Positions 34,111 to 44,077 of a stretch of 64,000 nt of DNA are shown here, one piece after another. Origin of the DNA: CAXXOK01 sp001604115. Lineage in GTDB: Bacteria; Bacillota; Clostridia; Christensenellales; Aristaeellaceae. Every line of letters begins with the position of its first letter. The stretch's first letter is position 1. The stretch spans positions 1-64,000 of the forward strand of contig JAYFOV010000043.1 in the NCBI GenBank assembly GCA_034928535.1. Direction: 5' to 3'. The notes under the pieces were generated by a model that ran no database searches, was not told the origin of the DNA, and worked only from the letters and a program-made list of their open reading frames with translations. The translations under genes and the position numbers were made by a program.

Positions 34111-36339
34111 TCAGGCGCGCGTGCTCCAGTAGGCAGCGAAAGCGTCAAGGCTACGGATGGCGGAGCGGATGTCCGGAAACACGGGCAGGCCGTTTTCTTC
34201 CAGATAGCGCACCAAAGACTGGTAGTGCTTGCCGGCATTGACGGATACCACCACCGGCTTGCGGGTTTCCCGATACGCCTGCACCAGCAGCGGCCCGATC
34301 GCGTCCGGGGCCAGGTAGTTGCCTTCCACGGTCTTGAGGGTATCCACATGGGGCACAATGCCCACAAAAAGGCAATCCACACTGGGGTCGGCCAGCACGG
34401 TACGGATGAACTCCGCATAGAGCGGATCATCCGTCATGGGGGTCAGATCCAGGAAGGGAGTTTCCACATTCACCAAGCCGTGGGTATTGAGCACCTTGAG
34501 CCGCTGGACCGTTTCCGGCAGGAACTCCGCAGGGGTGAGGCACTCCAAAATGTCCGCACCCATGGTGGCTTCCAGCCCGGCGTTGACCACCCCGGCGACC
34601 CTGCGGCCTCGCGCAGGATGGTGGGAAAGCACAGCGAAGGCTTTGATAAAATTGTAAAAATCGTCCAGTTCTTCAGTCAGGATGCAGCCACCTTGCAGGC
34701 AAGCCGCGCGGAACACCTCATAGCTGCCGCTCATGGCCGCCGTGTGAGAAGCCGCTGCCTTTGCGCCGGCTTCCGTGCGGCCGGACTTGTACACGATCAC
34801 AGGCTTTTCACTGGCACGCATCAGGTCGTAGAACTGCCTGCCTTCGCCCATGCCGATGCCCTCGGCGTAGATGGCGATCACATCGGTCTTTTCATCCCGG
34901 CCAAAATGCGCCACCAAATCGGGGATGTTCACATCCACCTTATTGCCAAAGCTTACAATGCTGCGGAAAATGGCGGTGTATTGGTTCCGCTCGATGCATG
35001 TGATGCTCATGGCGCCGCTTTGCGTGAGTAGCGCCACATTGCTGTGTTCGCTGATGGGGATGTACATCCGGTTTTCTTCGATAAAAAGGGTGTTTACACC
35101 GCGCTGGCCGGGACGGGGAGCCGAAAACACGCCCATGCAGTTGGGGCCGATCACGCGCACACCGGGCTTTTTGACCTCCGCAATGCGCCGGGCAAACTCC
35201 GGATAGTGCATATCCGCCGGGATGCCGGAAATCAGGATCACGCTTTTATCCTGCGGCACGGAGGCGATAAAATCAATGGAGTACTGCCCGGGGGCTGCAT
35301 ACACCAGCAAATCATACGGCTGCGAAACTTCCGCAATGCTTGTGTACAGCGGAAAACTGCGCCCGCCAATAACGGTTTCGCCGCCGCGGGGGTTCACGCA
35401 GGCGATGTCGGTTCGCCCCAGATCCATGAGCAGGCTTACGATGTTGCGCGCCATGGAATACTTGGTGGGATCGGTCGACACGCCGACCACCACCACCCCT
35501 TCCGGCTGGAAAAACCGGGACAGGCCGTTGCGGTCGGGGGCAGGCGCGGGCACCCCCTCGGCCGCCGCAAACTCGGCGTAGCCATCCACCGCCACAAAGC
35601 GCCCGTCCTTGGTAAAGACGATAGGGTTCAAATCCAGTGCCTTGAGGTGAAATGCCGGCCGGCGGGTAGAAAGCATGGAATAAGCCAGTCCCAGATCCCC
35701 CAAAGCGGTCACGCCCTGCGCGATTTGGGTCAGCCGCTCCGGATGCCCGATTTCCCGATACTTATGGCGAATATTCAGGCTTTGCAGCAGGTTTTCCGCA
35801 TCCCCCAAGGTGATGGGGGCAATAAGCAGGTTGGCGGCATCGTAATACTTGGCGAAAAACTCGGCATCATCCCCGCCTTTGGAAAGGGTCACCACAGTGC
35901 CAAACGCCGGATCCTCTTGGAAGCCGATCATGATCTCATCGCCGATGGCCTGTGTGAAATGCAGAAACTCGATCAGCAAAAATCCATCCACCTGCGGTTT
36001 TTCGCCTTCCGGAAAGTGGGAGAGCACCTCCTCGGCCATCTGGTTCATGACAAACCGGATAAACAGCGGATCGATGATGCTCACCTTTTTGACTCCGCCG
36101 TAACGCTGGTTGTGCGCCAGGTCACGGGATACGATCTTGACCATCAGCGCATGCACGCCCAGCTCCGCAAGCATGGCGGCATCCACCTGCGCGGGGTCAG
36201 TCACAAAGCGGTATTGGGGAATGTCCAGCCCTGCCAGGCGAAGCATCTCGTAGACTTCGTGCTCATAGAGGGTATGGCGGCCATCCGCATGGGCGGCGGC
36301 AAGCAGTGCATCCACCTTCGTTAAGGTCATTTCATCCAT
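34111..36339 (-). CDS. ADP-forming acetate/acyl-CoA synthetase, fused subunits
   Basis: 742 residues. An ATP-grasp (beta) region comes first (LVVD-type blocks MVKIVSRDLAHNQRYGGVKKV and the ALDLNPIVFTKDGRFVAVDGY end). A CoA-binding domain (GVVVVGVSTDPTKYSMARNI) and ligase domain follow, with the phospho-His equivalent H532 in ASHTAAMSGSYEVF. This gives a beta-alpha order, the reverse of many bacterial single-chain enzymes. It would make ATP from acyl-CoA and ADP. ATG at 36339 has GGGAG 7 nt upstream. Confidence 0.88.
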   Translation of the reverse strand: MDEMTLTKVDALLAAAHADGRHTLYEHEVYEMLRLAGLDIPQYRFVTDPAQVDAAMLAELGVHALMVKIVSRDLAHNQRYGGVKKVSIIDPLFIRFVMNQMAEEVLSHFPEGEKPQVDGFLLIEFLHFTQAIGDEIMIGFQEDPAFGTVVTLSKGGDDAEFFAKYYDAANLLIAPITLGDAENLLQSLNIRHKYREIGHPERLTQIAQGVTALGDLGLAYSMLSTRRPAFHLKALDLNPIVFTKDGRFVAVDGYAEFAAAEGVPAPAPDRNGLSRFFQPEGVVVVGVSTDPTKYSMARNIVSLLMDLGRTDIACVNPRGGETVIGGRSFPLYTSIAEVSQPYDLLVYAAPGQYSIDFIASVPQDKSVILISGIPADMHYPEFARRIAEVKKPGVRVIGPNCMGVFSAPRPGQRGVNTLFIEENRMYIPISEHSNVALLTQSGAMSITCIERNQYTAIFRSIVSFGNKVDVNIPDLVAHFGRDEKTDVIAIYAEGIGMGEGRQFYDLMRASEKPVIVYKSGRTEAGAKAAASHTAAMSGSYEVFRAACLQGGCILTEELDDFYNFIKAFAVLSHHPARGRRVAGVVNAGLEATMGADILECLTPAEFLPETVQRLKVLNTHGLVNVETPFLDLTPMTDDPLYAEFIRTVLADPSVDCLFVGIVPHVDTLKTVEGNYLAPDAIGPLLVQAYRETRKPVVVSVNAGKHYQSLVRYLEENGLPVFPDIRSAIRSLDAFAAYWSTRA

Positions 36340-36529
36340 ATTGTTACTCCCTTTTGATATAGTGCTGCCATGCGGTGGGGGGAACGCAAACACCCCCGGC
36401 GTACGCTCCGGCAGGTGGTACATGACGCATCACGAACGGGGGGGCGAGGGGGGTGTATACGATAATCATAGCATGCATGCATGAAAATACAATAGCCAGG
36501 CTGGGCAGTCATACGACCTGGCTGCGGGA

Positions 36530-38305
36530 TCAGCCCGGTGACCCTGCCGCAGGCGCGGGTGAGGCCGCACGCACTTCCGGGAGCCAAAGCAGCAGCGGCA
36601 TGCAGCAGATCAGCGGGTACACATAACGGATGAGCGCGCAGGCCCCAAACAGGAAGGGCAAAAAATAGCACAGCAGAAAAGTGCCCAGCAGCAGCCGACC
36701 GCGCTGGCGCGCATGCCAGGCGCGTACCAGCGCGAAAAAAGTGAGCCAGAGATACAGCGCGGGGGCAAACAACAGCGAAATCACGGGAAGGCGCTGGTAA
36801 TCGTTGGCGGAAAACAGCTGTTCATACAGCGTTTCCAGCGGCGGCAGCAGGCTTTGGTGCATAACATTAAACCCCGGCTTGGTGTCCGAGAGCAGATATC
36901 CCTGCCTCGTGGCAAGGCCTTGGCCGTAAATAGCGGCGTGGGAGGTATCATCCAGCCACCAATACCCCTGCGTATTGAGCAGGAACGCGTCCAGATATTC
37001 CATCGGAAACTGGAGACCCAGTTTGCCCCACAGCTTTGCAAAGCCCCACAGGCGGCCCGGTCTGCGCACGTTGGCAAAGGTCTTGACCGCATCGGCAGAA
37101 TGCGGGGTATAGTCCTGCACGGTGGGCAAGTAGTAGGCGATTTCCACGCTGGCGGGCAGCGTGTCCTGATGCAGGGCATACACCCGTGCCATCTGCTGGC
37201 TGGGCAGGCTCACCAGCTCTGTCTGGTTCACGCCGTCCGCTGCCAGCACGGTCTTTAGGCCGGCGCTCACGCCCAGGTACAGCAGCAGCCCGCCCCCGAC
37301 CAGCGCCGCCAAGCGCCGCCAGGCGGTACGGGGCAGTGCAAACATTCCCAGCGGGAGGCAAAGCAGGATGCCGAAGAAGGCGTTGTTGCGCATCAGGCAC
37401 AGCAGGGCGATCAGCCCCAGAGTGGCTGCAAACCAGCGGCGGCGAGCCAGCAGCGCGGGGTTACGTGTGAGCGCGTGAAGGCGCACAGCATAGAGCAGCA
37501 TCAAACCGCTGAACAGCGTATCCTTGGTGCAGCTGATGGCCAGCATCGCGTGTGTCGGAAACAGCGCCAACCACACCAGCGAAACCCACCAAGCGGCGCG
37601 GTTGCCGTTTGCGCCTGCGAGGTAGTTCAGCATATAGGCAAATATCGCGGCCATAAGCGCCATCTGGCACAGTACCGAAAGGGCGATGCCCAGGGTGTGG
37701 CTGCCTAACAAGCCGCCCAGCTGATAGAACCCGCCGAGGAACAGCGTGTGCAGCAGTGGGTTGCGGTTGGTCAGCTTACCGGAGATGATCTCGCCGATCT
37801 GCGTGGCCACATCGTAGGCAAACAGGCCCGGGTAATACGCCAGAAACACCGGGAGCCAACCCAGCAGGATGATGCAGAAGGCCAACCAAAAGCGCACACG
37901 CGGGCGAAGAGTGTGCTCGCTTGGGCGCACGCGCGCAAGCCGATCGGCCACCCGGCCAAAACCGAACCCAAGCGCTGGAGCCAAGCCAATACCCACACCC
38001 AAGCACAGCGCCAGCCCCACCCACCCTGTGCCCCCACTATGCTGTAGCCGAAAACCCAACGCCTGCGTCAGTGCAAACAGACCGCCCGCTATGCCATAGC
38101 CCAGCTGAAAACGCCGATCCGTCTCCAACAGAAAATGCCGGGTACCAAGCACCAGCGCGGCATAAGCAATGGCCCACACAAAACGGTACATCAGTGCGCG
38201 GGGCATGCCCAACAACAGGGCAAAGCAAGCCACCCCGATGCCCGGCATCAGCAGTACCAGAAGGGTTTGCAGCGGAGTCCAGGGCATTTGGCGGTTGTTT
38301 TGCAT
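36530..38305 (-). CDS. Large polytopic membrane protein (DUF6020-like)
   Basis: 591 residues with roughly thirteen hydrophobic segments. Short conserved-looking loops include YYPGLFAYDVATQIGEIISG, NRNPLLHT, SCTKDTLFSG and CLMRNNAFFG. The arrangement resembles integral membrane glycosyltransferase-like proteins grouped as DUF6020; that assignment is from memory of the family and should be checked. It stands alone with no operon partner, so its role in envelope assembly is only a guess. Confidence 0.75.
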   Translation of the reverse strand: MQNNRQMPWTPLQTLLVLLMPGIGVACFALLLGMPRALMYRFVWAIAYAALVLGTRHFLLETDRRFQLGYGIAGGLFALTQALGFRLQHSGGTGWVGLALCLGVGIGLAPALGFGFGRVADRLARVRPSEHTLRPRVRFWLAFCIILLGWLPVFLAYYPGLFAYDVATQIGEIISGKLTNRNPLLHTLFLGGFYQLGGLLGSHTLGIALSVLCQMALMAAIFAYMLNYLAGANGNRAAWWVSLVWLALFPTHAMLAISCTKDTLFSGLMLLYAVRLHALTRNPALLARRRWFAATLGLIALLCLMRNNAFFGILLCLPLGMFALPRTAWRRLAALVGGGLLLYLGVSAGLKTVLAADGVNQTELVSLPSQQMARVYALHQDTLPASVEIAYYLPTVQDYTPHSADAVKTFANVRRPGRLWGFAKLWGKLGLQFPMEYLDAFLLNTQGYWWLDDTSHAAIYGQGLATRQGYLLSDTKPGFNVMHQSLLPPLETLYEQLFSANDYQRLPVISLLFAPALYLWLTFFALVRAWHARQRGRLLLGTFLLCYFLPFLFGACALIRYVYPLICCMPLLLWLPEVRAASPAPAAGSPG

Positions 38306-38462
38306 GAGGGTGCTCCTTTGCGAAGGTTTTAGGGCGGGGGATCATTCTGGATCCATTATACGGAAATCGGGCGGCCTTGGCTACCGTTTCAGGCAGATTG
38401 CCCCTATGCAGGCGTAGCACATCACGGCGGAACGCCGCGCCATAGGCCTGCTTTGCCTCGGG

Positions 38463-38491
38463 TTGACGGTTGCTTGCCTTTCCATTATAAT
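38463..38491 (+). promoter_or_regulatory. Promoter of kamA-like gene
   Basis: TTGACG, a 17-nt spacer and TATAAT, 57 nt before the start codon of the radical SAM gene. Confidence 0.82.
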
Positions 38492-38547
38492 GAAATTACC
38501 GTTGTTTGTGATCTTGGATTGCGACAGAAAATTGAAGGAGTGTGGAA

Positions 38548-39642
38548 ATGGCTTATACGAAAGCAGAAGAACTGAAGGCCTCTTTGGGGCTACAAGACGC
38601 TGAGGTGGCACAACTTGATCAGGTGACAGAACGTTTTCCGATGCTCATCAGTGACTACTACCTATCGCTCATCGATTGGAATGACCCGGAGGATCCTATC
38701 CGCAAAATGGCGGTGCCCGCCATCGAGGAGCTGCAGCACGGCGGCAGCTTTGACACCAGCGGCGAAGCGCAAAACACCCTCATCTCTGGTCTGCAGCACA
38801 AATACCGGGAAACTGCGCTCATCCTGACCACCGACCAGTGCGCCATGTATTGCAGGCATTGTTTCCGCAAACGGCTTGTGGGGCTTTCCAGCCAGGAGGT
38901 TGCCAAGCACTGGAACGAGATTTTTGGCTATATCCGTACCCATCAAGAAATCAGCAATGTGATACTTTCCGGCGGGGATGCGCTGGTGAATCGAAACGCA
39001 GATATCCAGCGCTATCTGGACGAGCTTAGCGGCATGGAGCATATCGACCTGATCCGCATCGCGACGCGCACGCCTGTCACACTGCCCGCCCGCATCAGCG
39101 AGGATGCCGAACTGCTGGGCATCCTGGCACATTACGGAAAAAGCAAGCAGATTTATGTTATCACGCAGTTTAACCACCCCAACGAAGTAACGGATGCGTC
39201 CCGCGCGGCGGTCAGCGCGCTCACGGCTGCGGGCTGCATCGTTCGCAACCAGATGGTTTTACTTCGGGGAATCAACGATGATGCGGCCACCATTACCGCA
39301 CTCTTTCGGTGCTTGACGCAGATGGGCTGCACGCCGTACTATGTTTTTCAATGCCGGCCTGTTACAGGTATCAAAAATCACTTTCAGGTGCCGCTGCGAA
39401 AAGGGCTGGCCATCATAGAGGCGGCCAAAGCACGTCAGAATGGTCTAGCAAAGGCGTTCAAATACTGCATGAGCCACCCGGCGGGCAAGCTGGAAATCCT
39501 TGGTATGGACGCGCGGGAGCACATGCTTTTCAAGTTTCATGAGGCTAAGAATCCTGATCACTGTGGCAGGCTGATGGCCGTTGCGCTGCCGGAGCATGCG
39601 GGATGGCTTCCGGATGCGCTGGATGCATGGATCAGCGCATGA
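38548..39642 (+). CDS. KamA-family radical SAM aminomutase-like protein
   Basis: 364 residues. CAMYCRHCFRKR (C98, C102, C105) is the CxxxCxxC cluster motif, preceded by the PLP-associated LQHKYRETALILTTDQ region. NVILSGGDALV and IRIATRTPVTLPARI match lysine 2,3-aminomutase relatives. It is shorter than KamA (about 416 residues) and closer in size to EpmB/YjeK, so it may act on lysine for EF-P modification or on another amino acid. ATG at 38548 has GGAG 7 nt upstream. Confidence 0.88.
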   Translation: MAYTKAEELKASLGLQDAEVAQLDQVTERFPMLISDYYLSLIDWNDPEDPIRKMAVPAIEELQHGGSFDTSGEAQNTLISGLQHKYRETALILTTDQCAMYCRHCFRKRLVGLSSQEVAKHWNEIFGYIRTHQEISNVILSGGDALVNRNADIQRYLDELSGMEHIDLIRIATRTPVTLPARISEDAELLGILAHYGKSKQIYVITQFNHPNEVTDASRAAVSALTAAGCIVRNQMVLLRGINDDAATITALFRCLTQMGCTPYYVFQCRPVTGIKNHFQVPLRKGLAIIEAAKARQNGLAKAFKYCMSHPAGKLEILGMDAREHMLFKFHEAKNPDHCGRLMAVALPEHAGWLPDALDAWISA

Positions 39643-39669
39643 GACAGGCAGGGCAAAGGGGCGTTTGGG

Positions 39670-40602
39670 ATGACTGCACAACGTTGGGGTCGGCGCGTAT
39701 TGGCTTTGTTTGCGCTTCTCCTGCTGTGCCCGCTGCCTGCATGGGCTGCCGGACCGCGGATCCGCCTGACGGGGCCGCCCAAGGAATGGGCGCAGATGGT
39801 GGGGGAGGCGTTCACGATAGGCGTGGCGTCTTCGGGTATTGACAAAGGCTGGATCTCGGTCACCTGGGATGGCGGGCAGCAGATACTGCCACTGGCAAAG
39901 CGGCGCACCAACTACCTTCCCTTTACGCCCGTGGCGGCCGGCGTGCATACGATCATGGCAATCGGGACGATTTCTGGGAATGCAAAACAATATACATCGA
40001 CTGTCCAAATCAAGGTTTACCCCACAGACGCCGCAGAACGGGCGCACTGGATGGCAGAGCTTGCGCTGGCCAATGTGGGCAGCACCGATGCAGCGCGCTT
40101 TGTGGCGGGCACCAGCCTGAAGGCGGAGGATGATTGGTGCGCGACCTTTATCGGCTGGTGTGCCAAGCAAAACCAAATTCCTTTTTCGGCAGGGCTGCAG
40201 GCCAGTTTTGCGGGGGTCGATGTTTATGCGGGGCAGGTGGGCGAGATTGTTTGCCGCACATGCCGCGGCAACCATCTGGCACGTTTTCGCGCAACGGTAT
40301 TGAACGCTGGCGACACGCTGCAGCCAGGCGATTTGGTGTTTTTTATCTGGGGAACCAAAGTGGCGGCGCAGGAACGTGCGCATCCGGGTTACCGTGAGCA
40401 CTGGCACGGCAACGCCAGCCATGTGGGCATTGTGACCACTGTGCAGGATGATGTGTTTACTTTTGTGCACGGAAACGTGCGCCTGAAAGGCAACCGGTTT
40501 GGAGTTGTGAGCAACCAAAGCACAGATGCCAAAGAGGGCAAAACCTATGCCGATTGGGTGGTGGCCTTTGCCCGCCCACACTATGATACGGTGGCGCGCT
40601 AG
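39670..40602 (+). CDS. Secreted CHAP-like amidase/endopeptidase
   Basis: 310 residues. A signal peptide (residues 1-27, ending AWAA) precedes a beta-rich segment and then a CHAP/NlpC-like catalytic region. That region includes the nucleophile in DDWCATFIGWCAKQN, the LQPGDLVFF block, the histidine in NASHVGIVT and a FVHGN motif. Such enzymes cleave peptidoglycan. It lies 27 nt after the kamA-like gene and is followed by a terminator. Confidence 0.82.
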   Translation: MTAQRWGRRVLALFALLLLCPLPAWAAGPRIRLTGPPKEWAQMVGEAFTIGVASSGIDKGWISVTWDGGQQILPLAKRRTNYLPFTPVAAGVHTIMAIGTISGNAKQYTSTVQIKVYPTDAAERAHWMAELALANVGSTDAARFVAGTSLKAEDDWCATFIGWCAKQNQIPFSAGLQASFAGVDVYAGQVGEIVCRTCRGNHLARFRATVLNAGDTLQPGDLVFFIWGTKVAAQERAHPGYREHWHGNASHVGIVTTVQDDVFTFVHGNVRLKGNRFGVVSNQSTDAKEGKTYADWVVAFARPHYDTVAR

Positions 40603-40626
40603 AATGGCATGGTTACTTTCATTGCG

Positions 40627-40668
40627 AACAAGCACCCTGCAGCATAGACGCCTGGCAGGGTGCTTGTT
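40627..40668 (+). terminator. Terminator after CHAP gene
   Basis: A 14-bp stem (40627-40640 with 40655-40668) ending in a TTTC tract, 24 nt after the CHAP stop codon. Confidence 0.82.
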
Positions 40669-40836
40669 TCGTACTTGATTGACGGGAGGATTTCTTACGT
40701 AGCAGCCCGGATGTGCATCCGGTGATGATGCCGCCGCGTCTGAATGAAGGCGGGGCAACCATGGGCTGCTTACGCAGCACACAAGGCGGCCTGTGTGCCA
40801 TGGCCACCGCGCCGCAAACCGTATGCTATGCGTTAC

Positions 40837-41559
40837 TTAATCTATGCTTTGCTCACGCACGAAAGCAGCAATGGCATCCACAGCCAGGGATTGCTGTTGT
40901 TGCCAGGAAATGGTCGCGGGCGCGTCGCCGCGCTGGGGGCCATAATTGCCGAACTGTGCATGATTGCCACCTGGGATTTCCAGCACGTGCTCCGTATCCT
41001 TCACGCGGTTTTTGACTTCGGTGTTCAGGTTGCCATAGATGGTCAGCGTCCGGGCGGAAGGAAAATCCCCAATACGGTAGGCTCCCAACAAGATCAAACC
41101 CGATAGGCGCTCTGCATGGCTGGAAGCATATCTGCCGGCCATGGCGCCCCCTAGCGAGTGCCCACCGATGAACCAACGCCGCACGTGAGGAAATTGTGCA
41201 TACACCGCATCGGCGGCGTTGATATCCAGCACCGCCAGGTTAAAGGGCATTTCGACCAAAACACAGGTGATGCCGCGCTTGGCAATCTGCGCAAGCAAAG
41301 GCAAATAGGCGTTGGCCTCTACTTTTCCGCCTGGGTAAAAAATCAGTGCGCTGCCGTTGGCATTCACAGGGTTCAGGATGGTCAGATTCCCCCGTACTTC
41401 AAGGGTAGGATCGTTTTGCAGCACACCCAAAGCAACGCTATCTGCCCGATAGAAGTCGGACACATAGATGGCAAAAGCAATGGCCACTGCTAGAATCAGG
41501 ACAAGGATTGACCAAAGTATGATTGCGCGCTTAGTGTGTTTGCCCGCATGCGTTTTCAT
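40837..41559 (-). CDS. Membrane-anchored alpha/beta hydrolase
   Basis: 240 residues. A single N-terminal membrane anchor (about 12-32) is followed by an alpha/beta-hydrolase fold. The nucleophile elbow is GGHSLGGAMAGRYA, the acid is probably in TIYGNLNTE and the C-terminal histidine is in IPGGNHAQFGNYGPQ. Proteins of this group are often annotated as carboxymethylenebutenolidase-like; the substrate is unknown. Confidence 0.87.
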   Translation of the reverse strand: MKTHAGKHTKRAIILWSILVLILAVAIAFAIYVSDFYRADSVALGVLQNDPTLEVRGNLTILNPVNANGSALIFYPGGKVEANAYLPLLAQIAKRGITCVLVEMPFNLAVLDINAADAVYAQFPHVRRWFIGGHSLGGAMAGRYASSHAERLSGLILLGAYRIGDFPSARTLTIYGNLNTEVKNRVKDTEHVLEIPGGNHAQFGNYGPQRGDAPATISWQQQQSLAVDAIAAFVREQSID

Positions 41560-41904
41560 GGCGCACCCTCCGTTCGGACTGTTGAAGCATATTCCTTAGA
41601 TTGCATTGTTTACCCGGAAAAAGCGTAACAAAAACAGTATCGAGAAGGTTTGCTAAAATTTGATGCGGCGCGGGTGGGGCTGTGCACGGATCTTTTGGAG
41701 GACTGTTGGAAACCGACGCAAGCGGACAATGCCCCTGACCGGGCTGCAGAAGGCAGATGGAATGGCAAAGGAAATTGCCGCTTTCGGGGGCTTTCTATTA
41801 CAAAAAGGCGGAGCAGCGCATGCATCCGCCTTTTAGCAGCGGAACCCGCATTCCGTTGCATGGCCCGGCACAGGGGAAGCGGAACGTATACGTTCAGGGA
41901 ACCC
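41560..41904. other. Intergenic region with terminator
   Basis: A 345-bp gap. Apart from the terminator of the small lipoprotein gene (41802-41834) I see nothing. A 98-codon frame on the plus strand here has no ribosome-binding site and a scrambled composition. Confidence 0.5.
41802..41834 (-). terminator. Terminator of small lipoprotein gene
   Basis: AAAAGGCGGA pairs perfectly with TCCGCCTTTT around a 12-nt loop; a T-run follows the stem on the minus strand. Confidence 0.85.
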
Positions 41905-42213
41905 TCAGGACTTGGAGCCATCATGCTTGCGGCTCTTACGGGATAGCGCCAACCCGCCAAAGCCGCTGATGATGGCCATATAATACCCAAAATCATACCA
42001 AAAGCCTACGTTATATACCTCATAGATGTTGATGTTGCGATTGAACAACGATACCACCAGTGAAACAGGCGCAATCCAGCCATGCCAAACGCCTGTGAAG
42101 AAACCGGCCGGATGCTCCGCAGAGTTTGCACCATCGCCTGGCGCACAAGCCGTCAGCAATGCGGCCAACAGTACGAGCATCAGTACGAGCAGCAGAACCT
42201 TTCTATGCTTCAT
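41905..42213 (-). CDS. Small membrane lipoprotein, conserved hypothetical
   Basis: 102 residues. A signal peptide with lipobox LLTAC (cysteine at about residue 23) is followed by GVWHGWIAPVSLVVSLFN, NIYEVYNVGFWYDFGYYMAI and a basic tail. I recall similar short proteins in many bacteria but no assigned function. ATG at 42213 was chosen for the GGGGGAG upstream and because the signal peptide starts there. Confidence 0.78.
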   Translation of the reverse strand: MKHRKVLLLVLMLVLLAALLTACAPGDGANSAEHPAGFFTGVWHGWIAPVSLVVSLFNRNINIYEVYNVGFWYDFGYYMAIISGFGGLALSRKSRKHDGSKS

Positions 42214-42531
42214 GTGATTGACTCCCCCACTTTCGCTCAGATTGTTCAAGGCCGTAGAGCCTTCTGATTTGACTTCGCCTGCCATGACCGGGATACCTTC
42301 CGTGGCTGCGGTAAAATTTGCGCTCCCCTTGCGTGCGGTGCATCAGCGTGCTTTCCTTCACTTTGGATTCATGCAGGACATACTGTTGAGCGGCTAAACA
42401 CCGGGCAGGTGGAGCGCATCGGGCGGTGTATGCAACGATCTGAGTTGCTGCGCATAGCAGCAACCTAGACGAACCGACACTGGACAAGGCGGCTTTGCTT
42501 TTCCGTGCTCTTATACAGCAGCGTATAAGCC

Positions 42532-43368
42532 TTACCCCTCACTTTGCTGCACATAGTGGAGGATTTCCTGATAGCGCAGTGTGCCCAGCTCGCATGCTTC
42601 ACCCTGCCTGCAATAGGACAGGGCTTTCAGCCCCGGATTCTGCTTATCGACCACAATATGACCATGGACCAGCTTGGATTGCAGAACCGCCAAGGCTTCC
42701 CTAAAACGAGGATCTGTCTGAGTGCGATGATAAAATGACAGCACATAAACATACAGAAACAAATTATAGTTGGAGAATGGGTAACTCACCTGAAGAAAAC
42801 GGGAGCCGATGCCATAATGGCAAGGACCGATTGGTTTGCGGATTGTCCAGTGATCCAATAAAAACGCTACGGCGCGATCCAGCGCTTCGCTTTGGTTTAG
42901 ATGGCTGGTATAGCGGAATGCATCCAGCGCCGTGAGCGTGGGCCCCGGATTGGAAGACGCTGTTTCAGGCCCACGCCCGAAGCTGAACTTGTTGCACCGC
43001 CACCCGCCATCGGAGTATTGTGTCTGCAAAAGATGATCCCATGTGGGGGCGAGGCGTATGTCGTTGGCATAGCCCAAGCAGCATAACGTTCGGACTACAT
43101 TGATCGTATGGCATGGATAGATCGCCCCAGTGGGCGAGATCTTGAACCTACCATCTGCCCGCAGGGTGCGGAAGATCAGCTTTGCGGTTTCCTCCAGGAC
43201 AGGATGGGTGTTTTCCATGCCCAGATCCATCAGCATGGTAGCACAGTCCAAGGTCGTGAAAGGGCTACCCTTCATGATTTTCCCATCAGAGGTAGACCAG
43301 TAATCCGCACCGTTATCATGTCTTCTTTTCAGGATTTCATCAATGTTGGACTGGTATTGTGCTTTCAT
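42532..43368 (-). CDS. Prenyltransferase/squalene-cyclase-like alpha-toroid protein
   Basis: 278 residues built of repeated helical units with QW-like motifs such as LLQTQYSDGGWRCNKF and NPGPTLTALDAFRY. That pattern is typical of terpene cyclase/prenyltransferase-type alpha/alpha barrels, but the protein is far too short to be a full squalene-hopene cyclase. Cysteines in TLDCAT, YPCHT and RTLCC could bind a metal. ATG at 43368 has GAGG 9 nt upstream. Function unknown. Confidence 0.72.
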   Translation of the reverse strand: MKAQYQSNIDEILKRRHDNGADYWSTSDGKIMKGSPFTTLDCATMLMDLGMENTHPVLEETAKLIFRTLRADGRFKISPTGAIYPCHTINVVRTLCCLGYANDIRLAPTWDHLLQTQYSDGGWRCNKFSFGRGPETASSNPGPTLTALDAFRYTSHLNQSEALDRAVAFLLDHWTIRKPIGPCHYGIGSRFLQVSYPFSNYNLFLYVYVLSFYHRTQTDPRFREALAVLQSKLVHGHIVVDKQNPGLKALSYCRQGEACELGTLRYQEILHYVQQSEG

Positions 43369-44077
43369 AGGCATTTACCTCACAAACAAAAATGAGCTTG
43401 TGGCAACCAAGTTATTTCCATGATTATACATCAAATCGCCACGGATTTCCATTTTGGATAAAGTACAGGCGGGGTGGGTGTGCATGAAGCACCCATCCTG
43501 TGCGCCGGCTATTTCCGACTGAAGCCTTCTTGGACTATTGAGCCAAGTTTAGGGTTAAAGGATAAAAGGGCGTCAGGGAATGCACCATCATTGGCGGCAA
43601 AGTCACCATTCAGCGCAATTTAAGCAGCAATGTACGGATGTTGTATGCCAAAGAAAGGCTTGCATGCAATCGCATGTACGGATGGGATATCATGTTTTTG
43701 ATGTTCCGGAAAAGAATTTACAGTGTGAGCTGACCCCCAAATAGATCCCCTTGGATAGTGGATAACAGTGAAAATAGTGCATACCAAGACGATTTGTTAA
43801 AACAAAAATCCCTTGCAAACTGTTATTTTGCAAGGGATTTGATGGCATAGGTACGATGAATTGATAGAATGCACCGGCTATAACTTCTGGGGGGTTCAGA
43901 TTTAACGATTGTTGATCTTGCACACACCGGGGTTTACATCCTCATCAATAAATCTCTAGATGGTATAGTAACTATCTATGATGCAATTTGACGTTATCCT
44001 TTGCTTTATGCGGACGGCGCATTTCTATTCTCGAGCTCAGCCGAAGGGCAAAAGTGCGTTTACAAATGCACAGAAAG
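43369..44077. other. AT-rich intergenic boundary of the accessory region
   Basis: A 709-bp gap where composition shifts from GC-rich backbone to a more AT-rich accessory segment. It includes a hairpin at 43806-43840 (14-bp perfect stem) inside a possible degenerate mobile remnant (43730-43899) bounded by imperfect CTGAACCCCC-type inverted ends. No convincing gene. Confidence 0.5.
43806..43840. terminator. Hairpin of terminator type in intergenic region
   Basis: AAATCCCTTGCAAA (43806-43819) pairs with TTTGCAAGGGATTT (43827-43840) around a 7-nt loop. A/T flanks make it terminator-like in either direction, but no adjacent gene clearly owns it. Confidence 0.6.
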
